Position numbers and translations under genes: made by a program. Source: Gammaproteobacteria bacterium (GTDB taxonomy: Bacteria; Pseudomonadota; Gammaproteobacteria; Pseudomonadales; Azotimanducaceae). From it: DNA of 64,000 nt. Shown here piece by piece: positions 24,712-34,468 of the stretch (position 1 is its first letter; each line of letters begins with the position of its first letter). The stretch spans positions 1-64,000 of the forward strand of contig SMWF01000116.1 of NCBI GenBank assembly GCA_004357385.1, read 5' to 3'. Below the pieces are notes generated by a model. It searched no databases, had not been told where the DNA came from, and saw only the letters and a program-made list of their open reading frames with translations.

Positions 24712-26294
24712 TATTGCGAATTGCAGGGCGCTATAGAAGCCCCAGATCCGGGGGGCTCAACTCGGGTGTAGTTGCCCAGTTCGCCCTGCAGGTGCAGTTT
24801 TCCGGCGCTGGCGATGAAGACCACCGTCGCCAACGGGTCCGCGGGTCGCCGGAACAGGGTCTGGGTGACGGGTAACAGGGTGATCGTTCGGCCGGCCCGG
24901 CGTAGCCGCAGCCCGTCCTCGCCAGGAGTGATGTGCGCGCAGGGTAGTGTGCCGGTCCGCCACGCATCCACCTGAAAGCGGGTGCTGGAGGGATAGTAGG
25001 TGCCGCTGAGTTGTTTCAGGCGGGAATCCGGCAGGTCTACCTTAAGCGGCCGCTCGGGACGGCCGAGATCGCGCGTCAGATGGCGTTCGATCGCCCTGCG
25101 CATCCTGCCCAGCGCCGGCGGGTCGTCGCTGTTGATGACCAAGAAATAGCCACGCCCGGAGTTCGGCAACAGGCCGTACCTGGCGAGAAATCCGTCGCCA
25201 TCACCGCCGTGGCCAAAAAACACGAAACCGTCGCGCACCGTTCCGTAGATGCCGAGACCGTAGCCAATCGGCAGACCTGCGTTGCTGGCAAGGCTGGTGG
25301 TGGGGCGCAGCATCTGGCGGATCGTGCGAACGCCGATCGCCTGGCGGCCATCCAGCTTGCCATCGTTCAGCAGTGCCGTCAGAAATTTGCTCAGCTCCCG
25401 GGGAGTGGCGCTCAGTCCTCCGAACGCGCGGTAGGTCATGTGCCAGTAGGGAATCTCGTCGGTGCCACCGGCGCGGTAGCCACGCGGTAGATTCTCGATC
25501 AGGTAGGCGTTCCTGAGGAACGTCGCGTTCGGCATATCCAGGGGTTCCAGGACCCGTCGGCGCGCGACGGCCTCGAAGCGCTCGCCGGTACGCTCTTCAA
25601 TGAGCAACGCCGTCAACCCGGGCGCAACGTTGGTGTATGAGTGGCGGCTTCCAGGCGGCCAGAGTATGCGCCGCTGCTCGGGTGCCAGCGCCAGCGCGGC
25701 GGCGAGCGTCAGCGGGGTCGGATCGTTGTTGTCGAACTCCGCCCGACTGAGGTCGGCCAGGCCTGCGGTCAGGCCCAGCAGGTGAACCAGCTGGACTGGG
25801 TGAGTGTCCTGCCAGGGGTTGATGAATTCGCGTGCCACGGTCGGGCTTACGGGTGCGTTCAGTTCGAGGTCGCCCGACTCGACCAGCGCCATGGCCGTCA
25901 GCGCGGTGAATGTCTTGGAAATGGAACCCACTCTGAACGGTGTGTCGGAATCTGCTACCGGTCGGCTTGGATTACCCGTGCGTCCCTGGGCCGTGACCAG
26001 CGTCGGTTGCCCCTCGTCCATCAGTACCAGCCCGAATGCGGGTATGCCTTCGTCCGCCTGGATCGTACCCAGCAACTGCATCAGCTCGATCGTCCCGGAG
26101 GTCCCGGAGGTCCCGGAGGTCGCCGAGGCCGCTGGAGACAGCGCGGCGGCGCTGCACGCCATCGTCACTGCCATCAGAACTCGCCGCCGGGCGGGCGCCG
26201 CTCCCGTTCCCTTTCGAAGGCGGGTCCGACGCAACACCGCCGCCAGGGTCGCGGCGCGCCCCTCGATCGCCATTCGCCGTTCGACGTGCATCAT
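24711..26294 (-). CDS. Exported class C beta-lactamase-fold serine hydrolase
   Basis: 527-residue protein of the AmpC/penicillin-binding/CubicO family. A hydrophobic signal-like segment at about 38-60 (VLMAVTMACSAAALSPAASA) implies export. The nucleophile motif is SxxK in FRVGSISKTFTAL, the second motif YxN is in SRHSYTNVAPG, and the third (H-G-G) is in VFFGHGGDGDGF. About 120 extra residues follow the hydrolase fold (KQLSGTYYPSSTRF...), a C-terminal beta domain common in esterase-like members. Peptidase or esterase activity is likelier than antibiotic resistance. Thr-Ser-Gly is repeated just after the signal, from a 9-bp tandem repeat. Confidence 0.85.
   Translation of the reverse strand: MMHVERRMAIEGRAATLAAVLRRTRLRKGTGAAPARRRVLMAVTMACSAAALSPAASATSGTSGTSGTIELMQLLGTIQADEGIPAFGLVLMDEGQPTLVTAQGRTGNPSRPVADSDTPFRVGSISKTFTALTAMALVESGDLELNAPVSPTVAREFINPWQDTHPVQLVHLLGLTAGLADLSRAEFDNNDPTPLTLAAALALAPEQRRILWPPGSRHSYTNVAPGLTALLIEERTGERFEAVARRRVLEPLDMPNATFLRNAYLIENLPRGYRAGGTDEIPYWHMTYRAFGGLSATPRELSKFLTALLNDGKLDGRQAIGVRTIRQMLRPTTSLASNAGLPIGYGLGIYGTVRDGFVFFGHGGDGDGFLARYGLLPNSGRGYFLVINSDDPPALGRMRRAIERHLTRDLGRPERPLKVDLPDSRLKQLSGTYYPSSTRFQVDAWRTGTLPCAHITPGEDGLRLRRAGRTITLLPVTQTLFRRPADPLATVVFIASAGKLHLQGELGNYTRVEPPGSGASIAPCNSQ
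26092..26127 (-). repeat. 9-bp tandem repeat in the serine hydrolase gene
   Basis: Three perfect copies and one degenerate copy (GTCCCGGAG on the plus strand) encode repeated Thr-Ser-Gly right after the signal peptide of the serine hydrolase. Length changes would stay in frame. Confidence 0.85.
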
Positions 26295-26446
26295 TCGGCC
26301 CGGTCTGATGCGCCCGAATCATTGTCTCGCGATTTATCCATGGGTTATCGTCCCCACCTGGGCGCGTCACCGGGTTCGAAGCAGGGCAGGTTATCCGATA
26401 GACGTCGTCCTACCCAACTCCGACATCTGCATGAGAGGAATCGGCA

Positions 26447-27235
26447 ATGAGTTACGAGCGCGTGTCCCTGGACTTCGAAGGCCAGGTCGCAGTACTGAAA
26501 TTCAATCACCCGGAAGTCATGAATGCGGTGGGTGCGGGCATGCTGCGAGGCCTGTCCAGTGCGATTCGGGATGTCGCAGATCCCGCCAATGGGGCGCGTT
26601 GCCTGTTGCTGACCGGGGAAGGCCGTGGCTTCTGTTCGGGTGCGAATCTAGCCGACGACGAACCGTCCTCTGGGGCGGGTGGCGCCGGCGACGGGTTACG
26701 ATCCGGGTATCACCCGCTGTTGTTAGCGCTCCGCGACCTTCCGATGCCGGTCGTGACGGCGGTCAACGGCGCCGCCGCCGGCGTGGGTATGAGTTTCGCG
26801 ATGATGGGCGACATTGTCTGCGCGTCGAAAAACGCGTTCTTTCTGCAGGCATTTGCGCGCATTGGTTTGATCCCGGATGGCGGTGCCACGTTCCTGTTGC
26901 CGCGTATGGTTGGCTGGGGCCGGGCCATGGAACTGTCGCTGCTCGCCGAGCGACTGCCGGCGGAGACCGCGCATTCGTGGGGACTGGTGAATCGGCTGTT
27001 CGACGACAACGAGGCGCTGCTGAGCGGCGCGATGGAGATCGCGACGAAGTTGGCGAACGGACCGAAATCGTTGGCGCTGATTCGGCAGGCCTACTGGAAC
27101 ACCTGGCACAACGCGTACGAGCAGCAGTTGGATCTGGAAGCGCGGTTGCAGACCGAAGCCGGGCGTAGCGCGGACTTTCGAGAAGGCGTGGCGGCGTTCC
27201 TCGAGAAGCGCGACGCCAGGTTCGAAGGTTCGTAG
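26447..27235 (+). CDS. Enoyl-CoA hydratase/isomerase (PaaG-like)
   Basis: 262-residue crotonase-fold protein that hydrates or isomerises an enoyl-CoA. Oxyanion-hole segments are GRGFCSGANLADD and NGAAAGVGMSFAMMGDIV. The following FARIGLIPDGGATFLLPRMVGW carries Asp in the position used by PaaG-type isomerases (IPDxGG...LLPR), in place of the second Glu of classical hydratases. It may thus be a 1,2-epoxyphenylacetyl-CoA isomerase or a delta3-delta2 isomerase relative. A start ATG at 26447 follows GAGAGGAATCGGC. The gene is monocistronic; no paa genes are nearby. Confidence 0.85.
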   Translation: MSYERVSLDFEGQVAVLKFNHPEVMNAVGAGMLRGLSSAIRDVADPANGARCLLLTGEGRGFCSGANLADDEPSSGAGGAGDGLRSGYHPLLLALRDLPMPVVTAVNGAAAGVGMSFAMMGDIVCASKNAFFLQAFARIGLIPDGGATFLLPRMVGWGRAMELSLLAERLPAETAHSWGLVNRLFDDNEALLSGAMEIATKLANGPKSLALIRQAYWNTWHNAYEQQLDLEARLQTEAGRSADFREGVAAFLEKRDARFEGS

Positions 27236-27311
27236 CGCCCGGCACCCGTTCGGCTCCCGCTGGGTAGCCGTTCGTCTGGTCCCGTCGGTTGCGATGCTGG
27301 GGCGTCGTTGC

Positions 27312-28232
27312 CTAGCGATTCAGCACGTCGAGATGCCTGGCGGTGGCGCGCGCCAGCGCGCTGAGATCGTAACCGCCCTCGAGGACGGAGACGATGCGAC
27401 CGTCACAGTGCGAGCTTGCTTCTGCCACGATCAGTTCGCTGACCCAGGCGAAGTCATCGTCGTCCAGTTCGAAGCCGCCGATCGGATCGTCGCGGTGGCC
27501 GTCGAATCCGGCTGAGACCAGGATGAGATCAGGTTGGTGTCGCTCCAGGGCGGGTAACCAGTCGCGTTCGATCGCCCGTCGAAACGCGTGACCGCCCGTC
27601 CCTGCGGGCAATGGAGTGTTGACGATGTTGGGGCGGCTTACGTCGTGGAGTCGGCCCGGATAGAACGGGTGCTGAAAGCTCGAGCAAACCAGCACTTCGG
27701 GTGTGTCCTTGAAGATGTCGACGCTGCCGTTGCCGTGATGAACGTCAAAATCGAGTATGGCGACGCGCTCTACCCCCACGTGCCGCAATGCGCTGGCCGC
27801 GCCCACCGCAATGCTGTTGAACAGGCAGAACCCCATGGCCGTTGCTCGTTCTGCATGGTGTCCGGGGGGACGGATGGCGCAGAAGGCGCGCCCGTTGGAT
27901 CGCGCAAGTACCAGCTCGACGGCGTCATTGACAGCTCCGGCCGCCAGCAATGCAGCGTCGAGGCTGCCGGGGCTCATCTGGGTATCGGGATCCAGGGCGA
28001 TCAGGCCAGTGCGAGGGCTGGCATCGAACAGCGCGTCGACCAAGGCCGTAGAATGTACGCGCTCGAGTTCCGTTCGATTCGCCGGGTGCGCAGTTCGGGT
28101 GTCGAGATCGGCGAGCATCCCACTTTCGCGCAGGTGGTCCAGCAGGTAGCTCAGGCGCTCCGGACGCTCCGGGTGACCGGCCGCCGGCTGATGATCCAGA
28201 CAGTCGGGGTGGGTGATCAGAATACAAGACAT
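27312..28232 (-). CDS. Histone deacetylase-family (class II-like) amidohydrolase
   Basis: 306-residue zinc-dependent deacetylase. Active-site parts: tandem His in AIRPPGHHAERATAMGFCLFN, zinc Asp and His in AILDFDVHHGNGSVDIF, the second zinc Asp in LVSAGFDGHRDDPIGG and the glycine loop VLEGGYDLSALA. Bacterial members deacetylate acetyl-lysine, acetylpolyamines or acetoin-related substrates. The ATG at 28232 lies 5 bp downstream of the lhr stop; a TTG at 28241 would overlap that stop. The close packing makes the pair a likely operon, although no direct functional link is established. Confidence 0.9.
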   Translation of the reverse strand: MSCILITHPDCLDHQPAAGHPERPERLSYLLDHLRESGMLADLDTRTAHPANRTELERVHSTALVDALFDASPRTGLIALDPDTQMSPGSLDAALLAAGAVNDAVELVLARSNGRAFCAIRPPGHHAERATAMGFCLFNSIAVGAASALRHVGVERVAILDFDVHHGNGSVDIFKDTPEVLVCSSFQHPFYPGRLHDVSRPNIVNTPLPAGTGGHAFRRAIERDWLPALERHQPDLILVSAGFDGHRDDPIGGFELDDDDFAWVSELIVAEASSHCDGRIVSVLEGGYDLSALARATARHLDVLNR

Positions 28233-28237
28233 CGCGA

Positions 28238-31200
28238 TCAATGCGTCGTCAGCAGGTAGGCGGAAGCAGTGCGGGTAAGCTGCACGCCGCCGCGATGGTC
28301 GTGCTCCACCTGAACGTCAGCCGGTAGTGCTTTGCGGAGTTGCTCCAGGATCTCGGAGGTTGCCGATCCCGCCTCGTTGATGCGTTCGATCCGGATGCGG
28401 CCAAGCTGCCTGACCTGCTGCGCCAGCCAACCGGTGATGACATCAATGTCGCCGGCGGTCAGGTCCGACGCGACGCGTAGGCTCGCCCCCGAGCGTTCGG
28501 AGACCATGACCAGTCGCCCGAGATTGAACGCCAGATGATTGCTGCTGCGCCGCTGCGGCAACGACAAGGGCTCATCCCAGTCGATGCCCAGCCCGGTTGG
28601 GGCGGCCGGATCCATGGCGCTCAACCAGAATCCGGCGGGCGGGACCGGCGAGCGCAGCATCCGCACCGCCGCCGGGGTCGCGAACTGTGGTCCTGAGAGC
28701 CCCTCGAAGAACATGCCGGTGGTCACTTCGCCGCCGAGCTCCATGATCCGCAGGGCCCGGAACAGCCGCTTCCAGGCAAATACGCCACCTTCACGATTGG
28801 CCAGTTCGCGGGTCAGCACGCCATACCGGTCGAGCAGTATCCGAATGCGCTCCTTGGCCGTTTCCAGCTCCTCGAGCGCGCTGGGTGGTTGCGTTTCGTA
28901 AGGCAGCAGATACCAGGTGCCGGGCCAGCCGCCGGGTCCCTCGGGGCGTCGGCGAACTCGACGGTTCGAAGGGGTGGTGGCGGCGGGAAGCTGATAGCGA
29001 CTCATCCGCGCCCGCTGCAACGGCGCGAGGGTGTCCGCGCTGAGTTCGCCTGCCCAGACGGACGCCCAGAGTGCGTCGTTCGCGTGCGCCAGACTGTATC
29101 GGTTGAGCGCCTCGGCCGATTGCTCGGCCAGTTGCTCCGCCAGCTGAAAGAAGTCGTAGCGTGCGGCCGGATCGCGAAATGCCGAACTCAGGCTCCGTTC
29201 GGGCACATCGCGGATAAGGTCGGTCTCGGTTGCCGCGGCAAAGGTCACCAACTCTCGACCGCATCCAATCCATCGCAGCTCGCCATTGGCAACGCGGTCG
29301 TCCAGGGTGCGAGGGTTGATGCCGGGAAATCGGGCGGTAAGCAGTTCGTCGAGCCATACGTCAATGCTGGTCGCGTAGCCTCGCAAACGATCCAGTGCTG
29401 CTTCGATCTCGCCGGCGCCTGCGGATTCGCCGAAGCCCTGCCAACGCGCCAGGAAGCTGGGCAGCGCGCGTACCGGGAGCGCTTCGATGGAGGGTCGACG
29501 CGAGGCGCGCTGAAAGCGAAGCAGGCTTTCGAGATTTTCCGTGTCGCAGTAGTAGAGATTCTCGTCATCGATCAAGAGAGGACCGCTGACCAGACTGTCC
29601 TCATCCAGCAAGGCAGCCAGCGCCGCGTTGATTTGCTTGGCGCTGCAGGGAAGCAGGGCCTGGAGTTCGTCCGTTCGAAGGGGGCCGTAGAAGGACAGCA
29701 CTTCTCGAATCAGCTGGGCGGCGTCGCGGCTATCTTGCAGCCGTGGAAACGCGCTCGCTGCTTCGGGTTGCAGCAACAGCTCGCGCAGCAGGTGGCCCGC
29801 GTTCTCCGTATGAACGGCCCAGCGCTGGCCTTCCCGGACCAACCATTGAAGGTCCACGATGGTGTCCACCGGATCATCGAGTGCGCCCAGCAGGTTGCAC
29901 CATTCGGGTTCAATGATCAGCACCCGTTCCTTCAGCCAGTCCGCGAGCTCGTCGATCGAGCGCGGTGCGTAGCCGGATTCGAGGCGTTGCCGTTTGCGTT
30001 CGAAGGACTCGATCACCGCTCGTTCGAGTCGGGGCCGCAGCGTTTCGTCATGGACGGCGCTGCGGATCAGATCGTCGCTGAGCGCGCTGGCGTCGGTGCG
30101 CTCCGGAGTGTCGTCGGCGTACATATAGCGGTTGATTTGCGACCACGCCAGGCCCGCCGCAAACGGACTGGGCGAGTCGGTCGATACGTGCGTGACGGTG
30201 ATGGTCCCTGCCGCCAACTCGTCCAAGACCAGTTTCAGCGCATCCAGCTCGAATTCATCGGCCAGGCAGGTTCTCCATGTTTCCAGCATGACCGGAAAGT
30301 CGTCGAACTGTTTGGTGGCGCTCATCAGCCGCTTGGCGTTCTGCCGGGTCATCCACAAGGGCATCCGTTGATTGAAGCGGCGTCCCGTCAGCAACAGCGC
30401 GCGTCCCGCGCATTCCCGGAACCGGGCGCCGAAGAAGCCGGAGCCTTCCAGCTCGCGGCGCAGCAAGGCATCGAGAGCGTCCGCGGTCAGGTCCGCTAAG
30501 AGCGCTTCGACATCGGCTTCGTGTTTACTCTGAATGATGATGGCATCATTGTCGGTGTGCATCTCTGGAACGGTGTCGTAGCGCTCCCGCCAGAGCGCCT
30601 GCAAAGCCAGTGCCAATGGCCGGTTCAGGCGTGCGCCCCAATGCGTGTGCAACACCAGTTGACGTTCTGCGTCCGCCCCCCGGTAGCCGCCGGGTCCGGT
30701 CGCCACGTCTTCGAGCAACACGTGATGACGATGCGGCAGCGAAGCACCGGTGACCTCGCGCTGTTTCGTCAGGAACTCGATGAGTTCAGCCGCCGCAGCG
30801 GCTTCGAAGCCGTATTCGCGGTACAGCCGTTGCTCTAACTCGTCAGCTTGGCCGGCCGCCAGAAGGGCGTCACAGCTCTCGAGAAACTCACCGATGCGCT
30901 GCGAGAAGTGAAAACTGCGACTGATGGCCTCTGCGCGCCAGAACGGTGGTGCGCTGGTGCCCGGCTTGGCGACCCGGACCAGGACGTCGTTGTGGGTGAT
31001 GCGGTGGATCTGCCAGCGCTGGCTGCCGAACGACAGGACCTGACCGATGTGCGCTTCCCAGACGAACTCTTCGTCGAGCTCACCAATCGCCTGGCCCGTA
31101 TCGGCGTGACGCAGCTTGAAATAGCCCCGGTCCGGGATAGTACCGCCTGAGCTGTAGAACGCGAACACGGCGCCCTTGGTCGCTTGAAGCGTTCCGCGAA

Positions 31201-32626
31201 TTCGGTCGAAGCGCAGGCGCGGTTCGAGGTCTCGGATCCGGGCGCCGGCGTAGCGGCCCGTCAGCATCTCGATGACCAGATCGAACTGGTCTCGCGAAAG
31301 TGATCGATACGGATAGCTCAGCGTCACCAGCTGGTACAGCTCGTCCACCTGCCAGCTTTCGCTGGCGGTGGTCGAGATGATGATCTGAGCAAGCACGTCC
31401 AGCGGATTTTCGATCGGGCGCAGCGGCTCGATCGCGCGTTCACTGATCGCTTTGGCCAGGGTAGCTGCTTCCAGGAAATCCTTGGCGTGGATGGGATACA
31501 AAGTGCCGCGACTGGTTTCACCGACCCGGTGCCCGGCGCGACCGATGCGCTGCATGGCGGAGGAGATCGAACCGGGTGATTGGATCAGCACGACTTCGTC
31601 GAGATGACCGATATCGATGCCCATCTCGAGCGATGAGGTGGCGACGATCGCTCGCAGCTCTCCGGCCTTCAGGCGTGCTTCGACTTCTGCGCGAATTTCG
31701 CGCGCCAATGAGCCGTGGTGCGGGTAGGCGATCGGTGTCGTTTCGTCCTGGTTGATCTTCAGCGAAATCTTCTCGGCCAGGCGCCGGCTGTTGGTGAAGA
31801 ACAAGGTTGCCTGGTTGCGCGAGATCGACTCCCGGAATGAGTCTACCAGCGGGTCCCAGATGTGTTTCCCGTCGCCCGCCGCGTTGCGTGCTTCGGGCGG
31901 AAAGCGAACGTGGAAGTCGATCTCCTTGGACGTTGTCGAAGCGATCCGGGTGACGGGCCTGGCCAGCGCCCCGGGCATGAAGCCCCCGATGTATGCCGCT
32001 ACGGTGTCGAGGGGGTTGATCGTTGCGGACAGGGCGATGCGCTGGAACTCTCCGGCAATCATTGCGAGTCGCTCGATCGAGGACATCAGCATGACCCCGC
32101 GACGACTCTCGATGAGTGCGTGGATTTCGTCGAGGATGACCGTTCTGACGGTGCTCAGCGCCTGGCGGCCCTTGGCGGTGGTCAGCAGCAGGGTAAGGCT
32201 CTCGGGCGTAGTGATGAGGATCTCGGGTGGACGACGCAACATGCGCTGACGTTCGGACGCTGGCGTATCTCCGGACCGAACCTGCACCCGGACATCCGGA
32301 AAGGACGTGTCGCGCCTGTCGGCCGCTGCGCGCAGCGCGCCGAGCGGTTCCAACAGGTTGACCTTGATGTCGTTGTTTAGCGCCTTCAACGGAGACACGT
32401 AGAGCACCTGCGTGCGGCCGCATTCGAACTCACCCACGAGGAACTGGTTGAGCGACCAGAGAAACGCAGTGAGCGTCTTGCCACTTCCGGTGGGCGCCGT
32501 CAGCAGCGTGTGTTCGCCGCGCGCGATGCTCGGCCAGCTGCGCTGCTGCACGTCCGTGGCGGCCGGGTAGGTCGCCGTGAACCATTGCCGGATCAGGGGA
32601 TGGAACGGGGCGAGCGCCTCAGTCAT
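28238..32626 (-). CDS. lhr: Lhr superfamily 2 DNA helicase (long form)
   Basis: 1462-residue ATP-dependent DNA/RNA-DNA helicase linked to repair of replication-blocking damage. Walker A is TGSGKT at 46-51, the DEIH box lies at 166-169, and motif Ia (YVSPLKALNND), motif III (LSATINP) and motif VI (QRIGRAGHR) are clear. The Lhr-specific winged-helix and beta-bundle core extends to about residue 870. The long C-terminal part (wHTH repeats, for example ELQALLPCSAKQINAALAALLDEDSLVSGPLLIDDENLYY) is the Lhr-CTD typical of proteobacterial and mycobacterial forms. The downstream HDAC-like gene is probably co-transcribed. SRAP and YcaQ-like repair genes lie 7-12 kb away. Confidence 0.95.
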   Translation of the reverse strand: MTEALAPFHPLIRQWFTATYPAATDVQQRSWPSIARGEHTLLTAPTGSGKTLTAFLWSLNQFLVGEFECGRTQVLYVSPLKALNNDIKVNLLEPLGALRAAADRRDTSFPDVRVQVRSGDTPASERQRMLRRPPEILITTPESLTLLLTTAKGRQALSTVRTVILDEIHALIESRRGVMLMSSIERLAMIAGEFQRIALSATINPLDTVAAYIGGFMPGALARPVTRIASTTSKEIDFHVRFPPEARNAAGDGKHIWDPLVDSFRESISRNQATLFFTNSRRLAEKISLKINQDETTPIAYPHHGSLAREIRAEVEARLKAGELRAIVATSSLEMGIDIGHLDEVVLIQSPGSISSAMQRIGRAGHRVGETSRGTLYPIHAKDFLEAATLAKAISERAIEPLRPIENPLDVLAQIIISTTASESWQVDELYQLVTLSYPYRSLSRDQFDLVIEMLTGRYAGARIRDLEPRLRFDRIRGTLQATKGAVFAFYSSGGTIPDRGYFKLRHADTGQAIGELDEEFVWEAHIGQVLSFGSQRWQIHRITHNDVLVRVAKPGTSAPPFWRAEAISRSFHFSQRIGEFLESCDALLAAGQADELEQRLYREYGFEAAAAAELIEFLTKQREVTGASLPHRHHVLLEDVATGPGGYRGADAERQLVLHTHWGARLNRPLALALQALWRERYDTVPEMHTDNDAIIIQSKHEADVEALLADLTADALDALLRRELEGSGFFGARFRECAGRALLLTGRRFNQRMPLWMTRQNAKRLMSATKQFDDFPVMLETWRTCLADEFELDALKLVLDELAAGTITVTHVSTDSPSPFAAGLAWSQINRYMYADDTPERTDASALSDDLIRSAVHDETLRPRLERAVIESFERKRQRLESGYAPRSIDELADWLKERVLIIEPEWCNLLGALDDPVDTIVDLQWLVREGQRWAVHTENAGHLLRELLLQPEAASAFPRLQDSRDAAQLIREVLSFYGPLRTDELQALLPCSAKQINAALAALLDEDSLVSGPLLIDDENLYYCDTENLESLLRFQRASRRPSIEALPVRALPSFLARWQGFGESAGAGEIEAALDRLRGYATSIDVWLDELLTARFPGINPRTLDDRVANGELRWIGCGRELVTFAAATETDLIRDVPERSLSSAFRDPAARYDFFQLAEQLAEQSAEALNRYSLAHANDALWASVWAGELSADTLAPLQRARMSRYQLPAATTPSNRRVRRRPEGPGGWPGTWYLLPYETQPPSALEELETAKERIRILLDRYGVLTRELANREGGVFAWKRLFRALRIMELGGEVTTGMFFEGLSGPQFATPAAVRMLRSPVPPAGFWLSAMDPAAPTGLGIDWDEPLSLPQRRSSNHLAFNLGRLVMVSERSGASLRVASDLTAGDIDVITGWLAQQVRQLGRIRIERINEAGSATSEILEQLRKALPADVQVEHDHRGGVQLTRTASAYLLTTH

Positions 32627-32773
32627 GACGCGCGCCGATACGAGTTGTCGTCTGCGTTAAGATTGCCGCGCGCTCGGCCACGTGTCGCCCACCGTCGTCT
32701 GGGCAGCTGATTATAACCAAGCCGCCGATGCGCTTCTGATGCGCGTCCGATGCCGGCAAGAGGAGGACTGTGA

Positions 32774-34000
32774 TTGAACGACGATTTGGACCTGGCCGGT
32801 CTGCTCAGCCCCGGCATGCAGGTGTTCGTTGGGGGCGGCTCCAACGAGCCGGTTGCGCTTCTCGAACGGCTTGCTGCAACTCCCGAATGTGCGGCAGGGG
32901 TGACCTTCACCCAGTTCCCGTTGCCGGGGCTGAATCGATACGATCTCTCGGTGCTTGCCGACGGCGCGCGCGCCCGCAGTTTCTTCATGGCGCCGCACCT
33001 GCGCGCTGGATTCGATGCCGGCCGGGTACAGTTCGTCCCCATGCAGATGCGCGCAGCGTACGAGTACCTGCGCGCGCAGCGTTTTGATGTGGTGTTCACT
33101 CAGGTTGCTTACGATCGCGATGGTGAGTTGCGCTTCGGACCGAATGTCGATTTCATCGATGCGGCGCTCGATGGCGCCGGGTGCGTGATTGCGGAGCTGA
33201 ACCGGGCATTCCTGGCGCCGGCCGGGGCGCCCCGTGTCGATTCGAATCGGATCGATCACCTGGTTGAAAGTAATCGGGTTCTCACCGGATTGCCTTCTCC
33301 CGAACCGGATACAGCGGCGCGCGAGATTGGGCGGATCGTTGCTTCGTTGGTACCGGACGGTGCCTGCATTCAAACGGGAATCGGTGCGATACCCGCGGCA
33401 ATACTGGGCGCGCTCGGCGAAAAGAACGATCTGGGCCTGCATTCGGGGCTCATCGACGAGGGCGGACGCCAGCTGATCGATCAGGGTGTGATGACCGGCG
33501 CGCACAAGGCGATCGATACGAAGGTGCACGTCGTGGGCATGGGAATTGGCGGGACAGATCTGTTCGACTGGCTCGCTCAGACGCCCTCCGTGGTGTTCAA
33601 GGGAGCCAACTACACCCATGAGGTTGCCGTGATCGGGCGTCTCGAGCGGTTCATCTCGATCAACTCCGCGGTGGAAATCGACCTGCTCGGTCAGGTCAAC
33701 GCCGAGTTCGCCGCCGGTCGACAGATTTCGGGGACCGGAGGCTCCGTGGACTTCATGCGTGCCGCGAGGTCCAGCCCGGGAGGGCGCTCGATCGTCGCCA
33801 TGACCGCGACGGCAGGTGGCGGCAAATTCTCACGAATCGTTGCGCGGGTGCCAGTGGTAACTGCGTTGCGCACCGATGTCGACATCGTGGTCACGGAGTT
33901 CGGCGTGGCCGAGCTCGGACCCCTGGACGTCGCGGCTCGTGCCGAGGCGCTGATCGCGATTGCAGCTCCACAGTTTCGCGAGCAGTTGCGCGCCCAGTAA
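32774..34000 (+). CDS. Acetyl-CoA hydrolase/transferase family CoA-transferase
   Basis: 408-residue CoA-transferase of the acetate/4-hydroxybutyrate type. The catalytic Glu is in LGLHSGLIDEGGRQL, the glycine-rich CoA loops are GACIQTGIGAIP and GTGGSVDFMRAARSSPGGRSIVAM, and the VTEFGVAELGPLDV segment closes the active site. It moves CoA between acyl donors and a carboxylate. The start is a TTG at 32774, preceded by a perfect AGGAGGA seven bases upstream. A GTG at 32770 is in another frame. The gene stands alone and is divergent from lhr. Confidence 0.87.
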   Translation: MNDDLDLAGLLSPGMQVFVGGGSNEPVALLERLAATPECAAGVTFTQFPLPGLNRYDLSVLADGARARSFFMAPHLRAGFDAGRVQFVPMQMRAAYEYLRAQRFDVVFTQVAYDRDGELRFGPNVDFIDAALDGAGCVIAELNRAFLAPAGAPRVDSNRIDHLVESNRVLTGLPSPEPDTAAREIGRIVASLVPDGACIQTGIGAIPAAILGALGEKNDLGLHSGLIDEGGRQLIDQGVMTGAHKAIDTKVHVVGMGIGGTDLFDWLAQTPSVVFKGANYTHEVAVIGRLERFISINSAVEIDLLGQVNAEFAAGRQISGTGGSVDFMRAARSSPGGRSIVAMTATAGGGKFSRIVARVPVVTALRTDVDIVVTEFGVAELGPLDVAARAEALIAIAAPQFREQLRAQ

Positions 34001-34173
34001 CCCTCTCCCTGACCGCGCTCGACCTGTGCGCTGGTTCACATTCCAACCCCCTCAACCGAACACCGCGACGAGTTGGCATGTCTTTCGCACCGTCTTCACC
34101 GGATACCCCAGGAAGGCTCTCGAGCATGGTATCGGTGACCCAGAGAGTCGTAAACGGACAAAGGAGGCTCGCC

Positions 34174-34422
34174 ATGGACTATGTGGGTTTGGACCCTGTT
34201 GTGGGGCTGGAGTGCGTCGACTGCAAGCAGGTTCTTCGTCTGAGCTACAGTGAGCTCCTGGATCGGGTTCTCGATGACACCCCGATGAATTGCGGCGGCT
34301 GCGCGCGAGCCGTGGCGAACGACTGGACCACGGTGAACATCGTGCAAAACATCATCCGCAAACGGATGCGTGCGGCCCATAAGGCTGGAACCGAGCGCTG
34401 GGCGCGCGGTCTGGTTCAGTAG
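34174..34422 (+). CDS. Small zinc-ribbon protein
   Basis: 82-residue protein with two Cys pairs, ECVDC at about 12-16 and NCGGC at about 36-40, likely binding one zinc. The rest is basic and helical (VNIVQNIIRKRMRAAHKAG). There is no signal peptide. The ATG at 34174 follows AAGGAGG at ideal distance, whereas the frame to 34078 lacks one. I cannot assign a function; small ribbons of this kind bind nucleic acids or proteins. The preceding gap (34001-34173) holds no other gene. Confidence 0.7.
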   Translation: MDYVGLDPVVGLECVDCKQVLRLSYSELLDRVLDDTPMNCGGCARAVANDWTTVNIVQNIIRKRMRAAHKAGTERWARGLVQ

Positions 34423-34468
34423 TGCGGCGATCCCCCGGCACGCTTACCCTTCAGACGAGCTGTACGAA

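Noticed and set aside
24711-26294. Antibiotic-resistance beta-lactamase
   Set aside because: The class C fold is clear but the C-terminal extra domain and general context fit esterase or peptidase relatives; no resistance genes are nearby.
28889-30499. 536-residue plus-strand frame inside lhr
   Set aside because: Antisense shadow of a well-supported helicase gene in GC-rich DNA; no family motifs.
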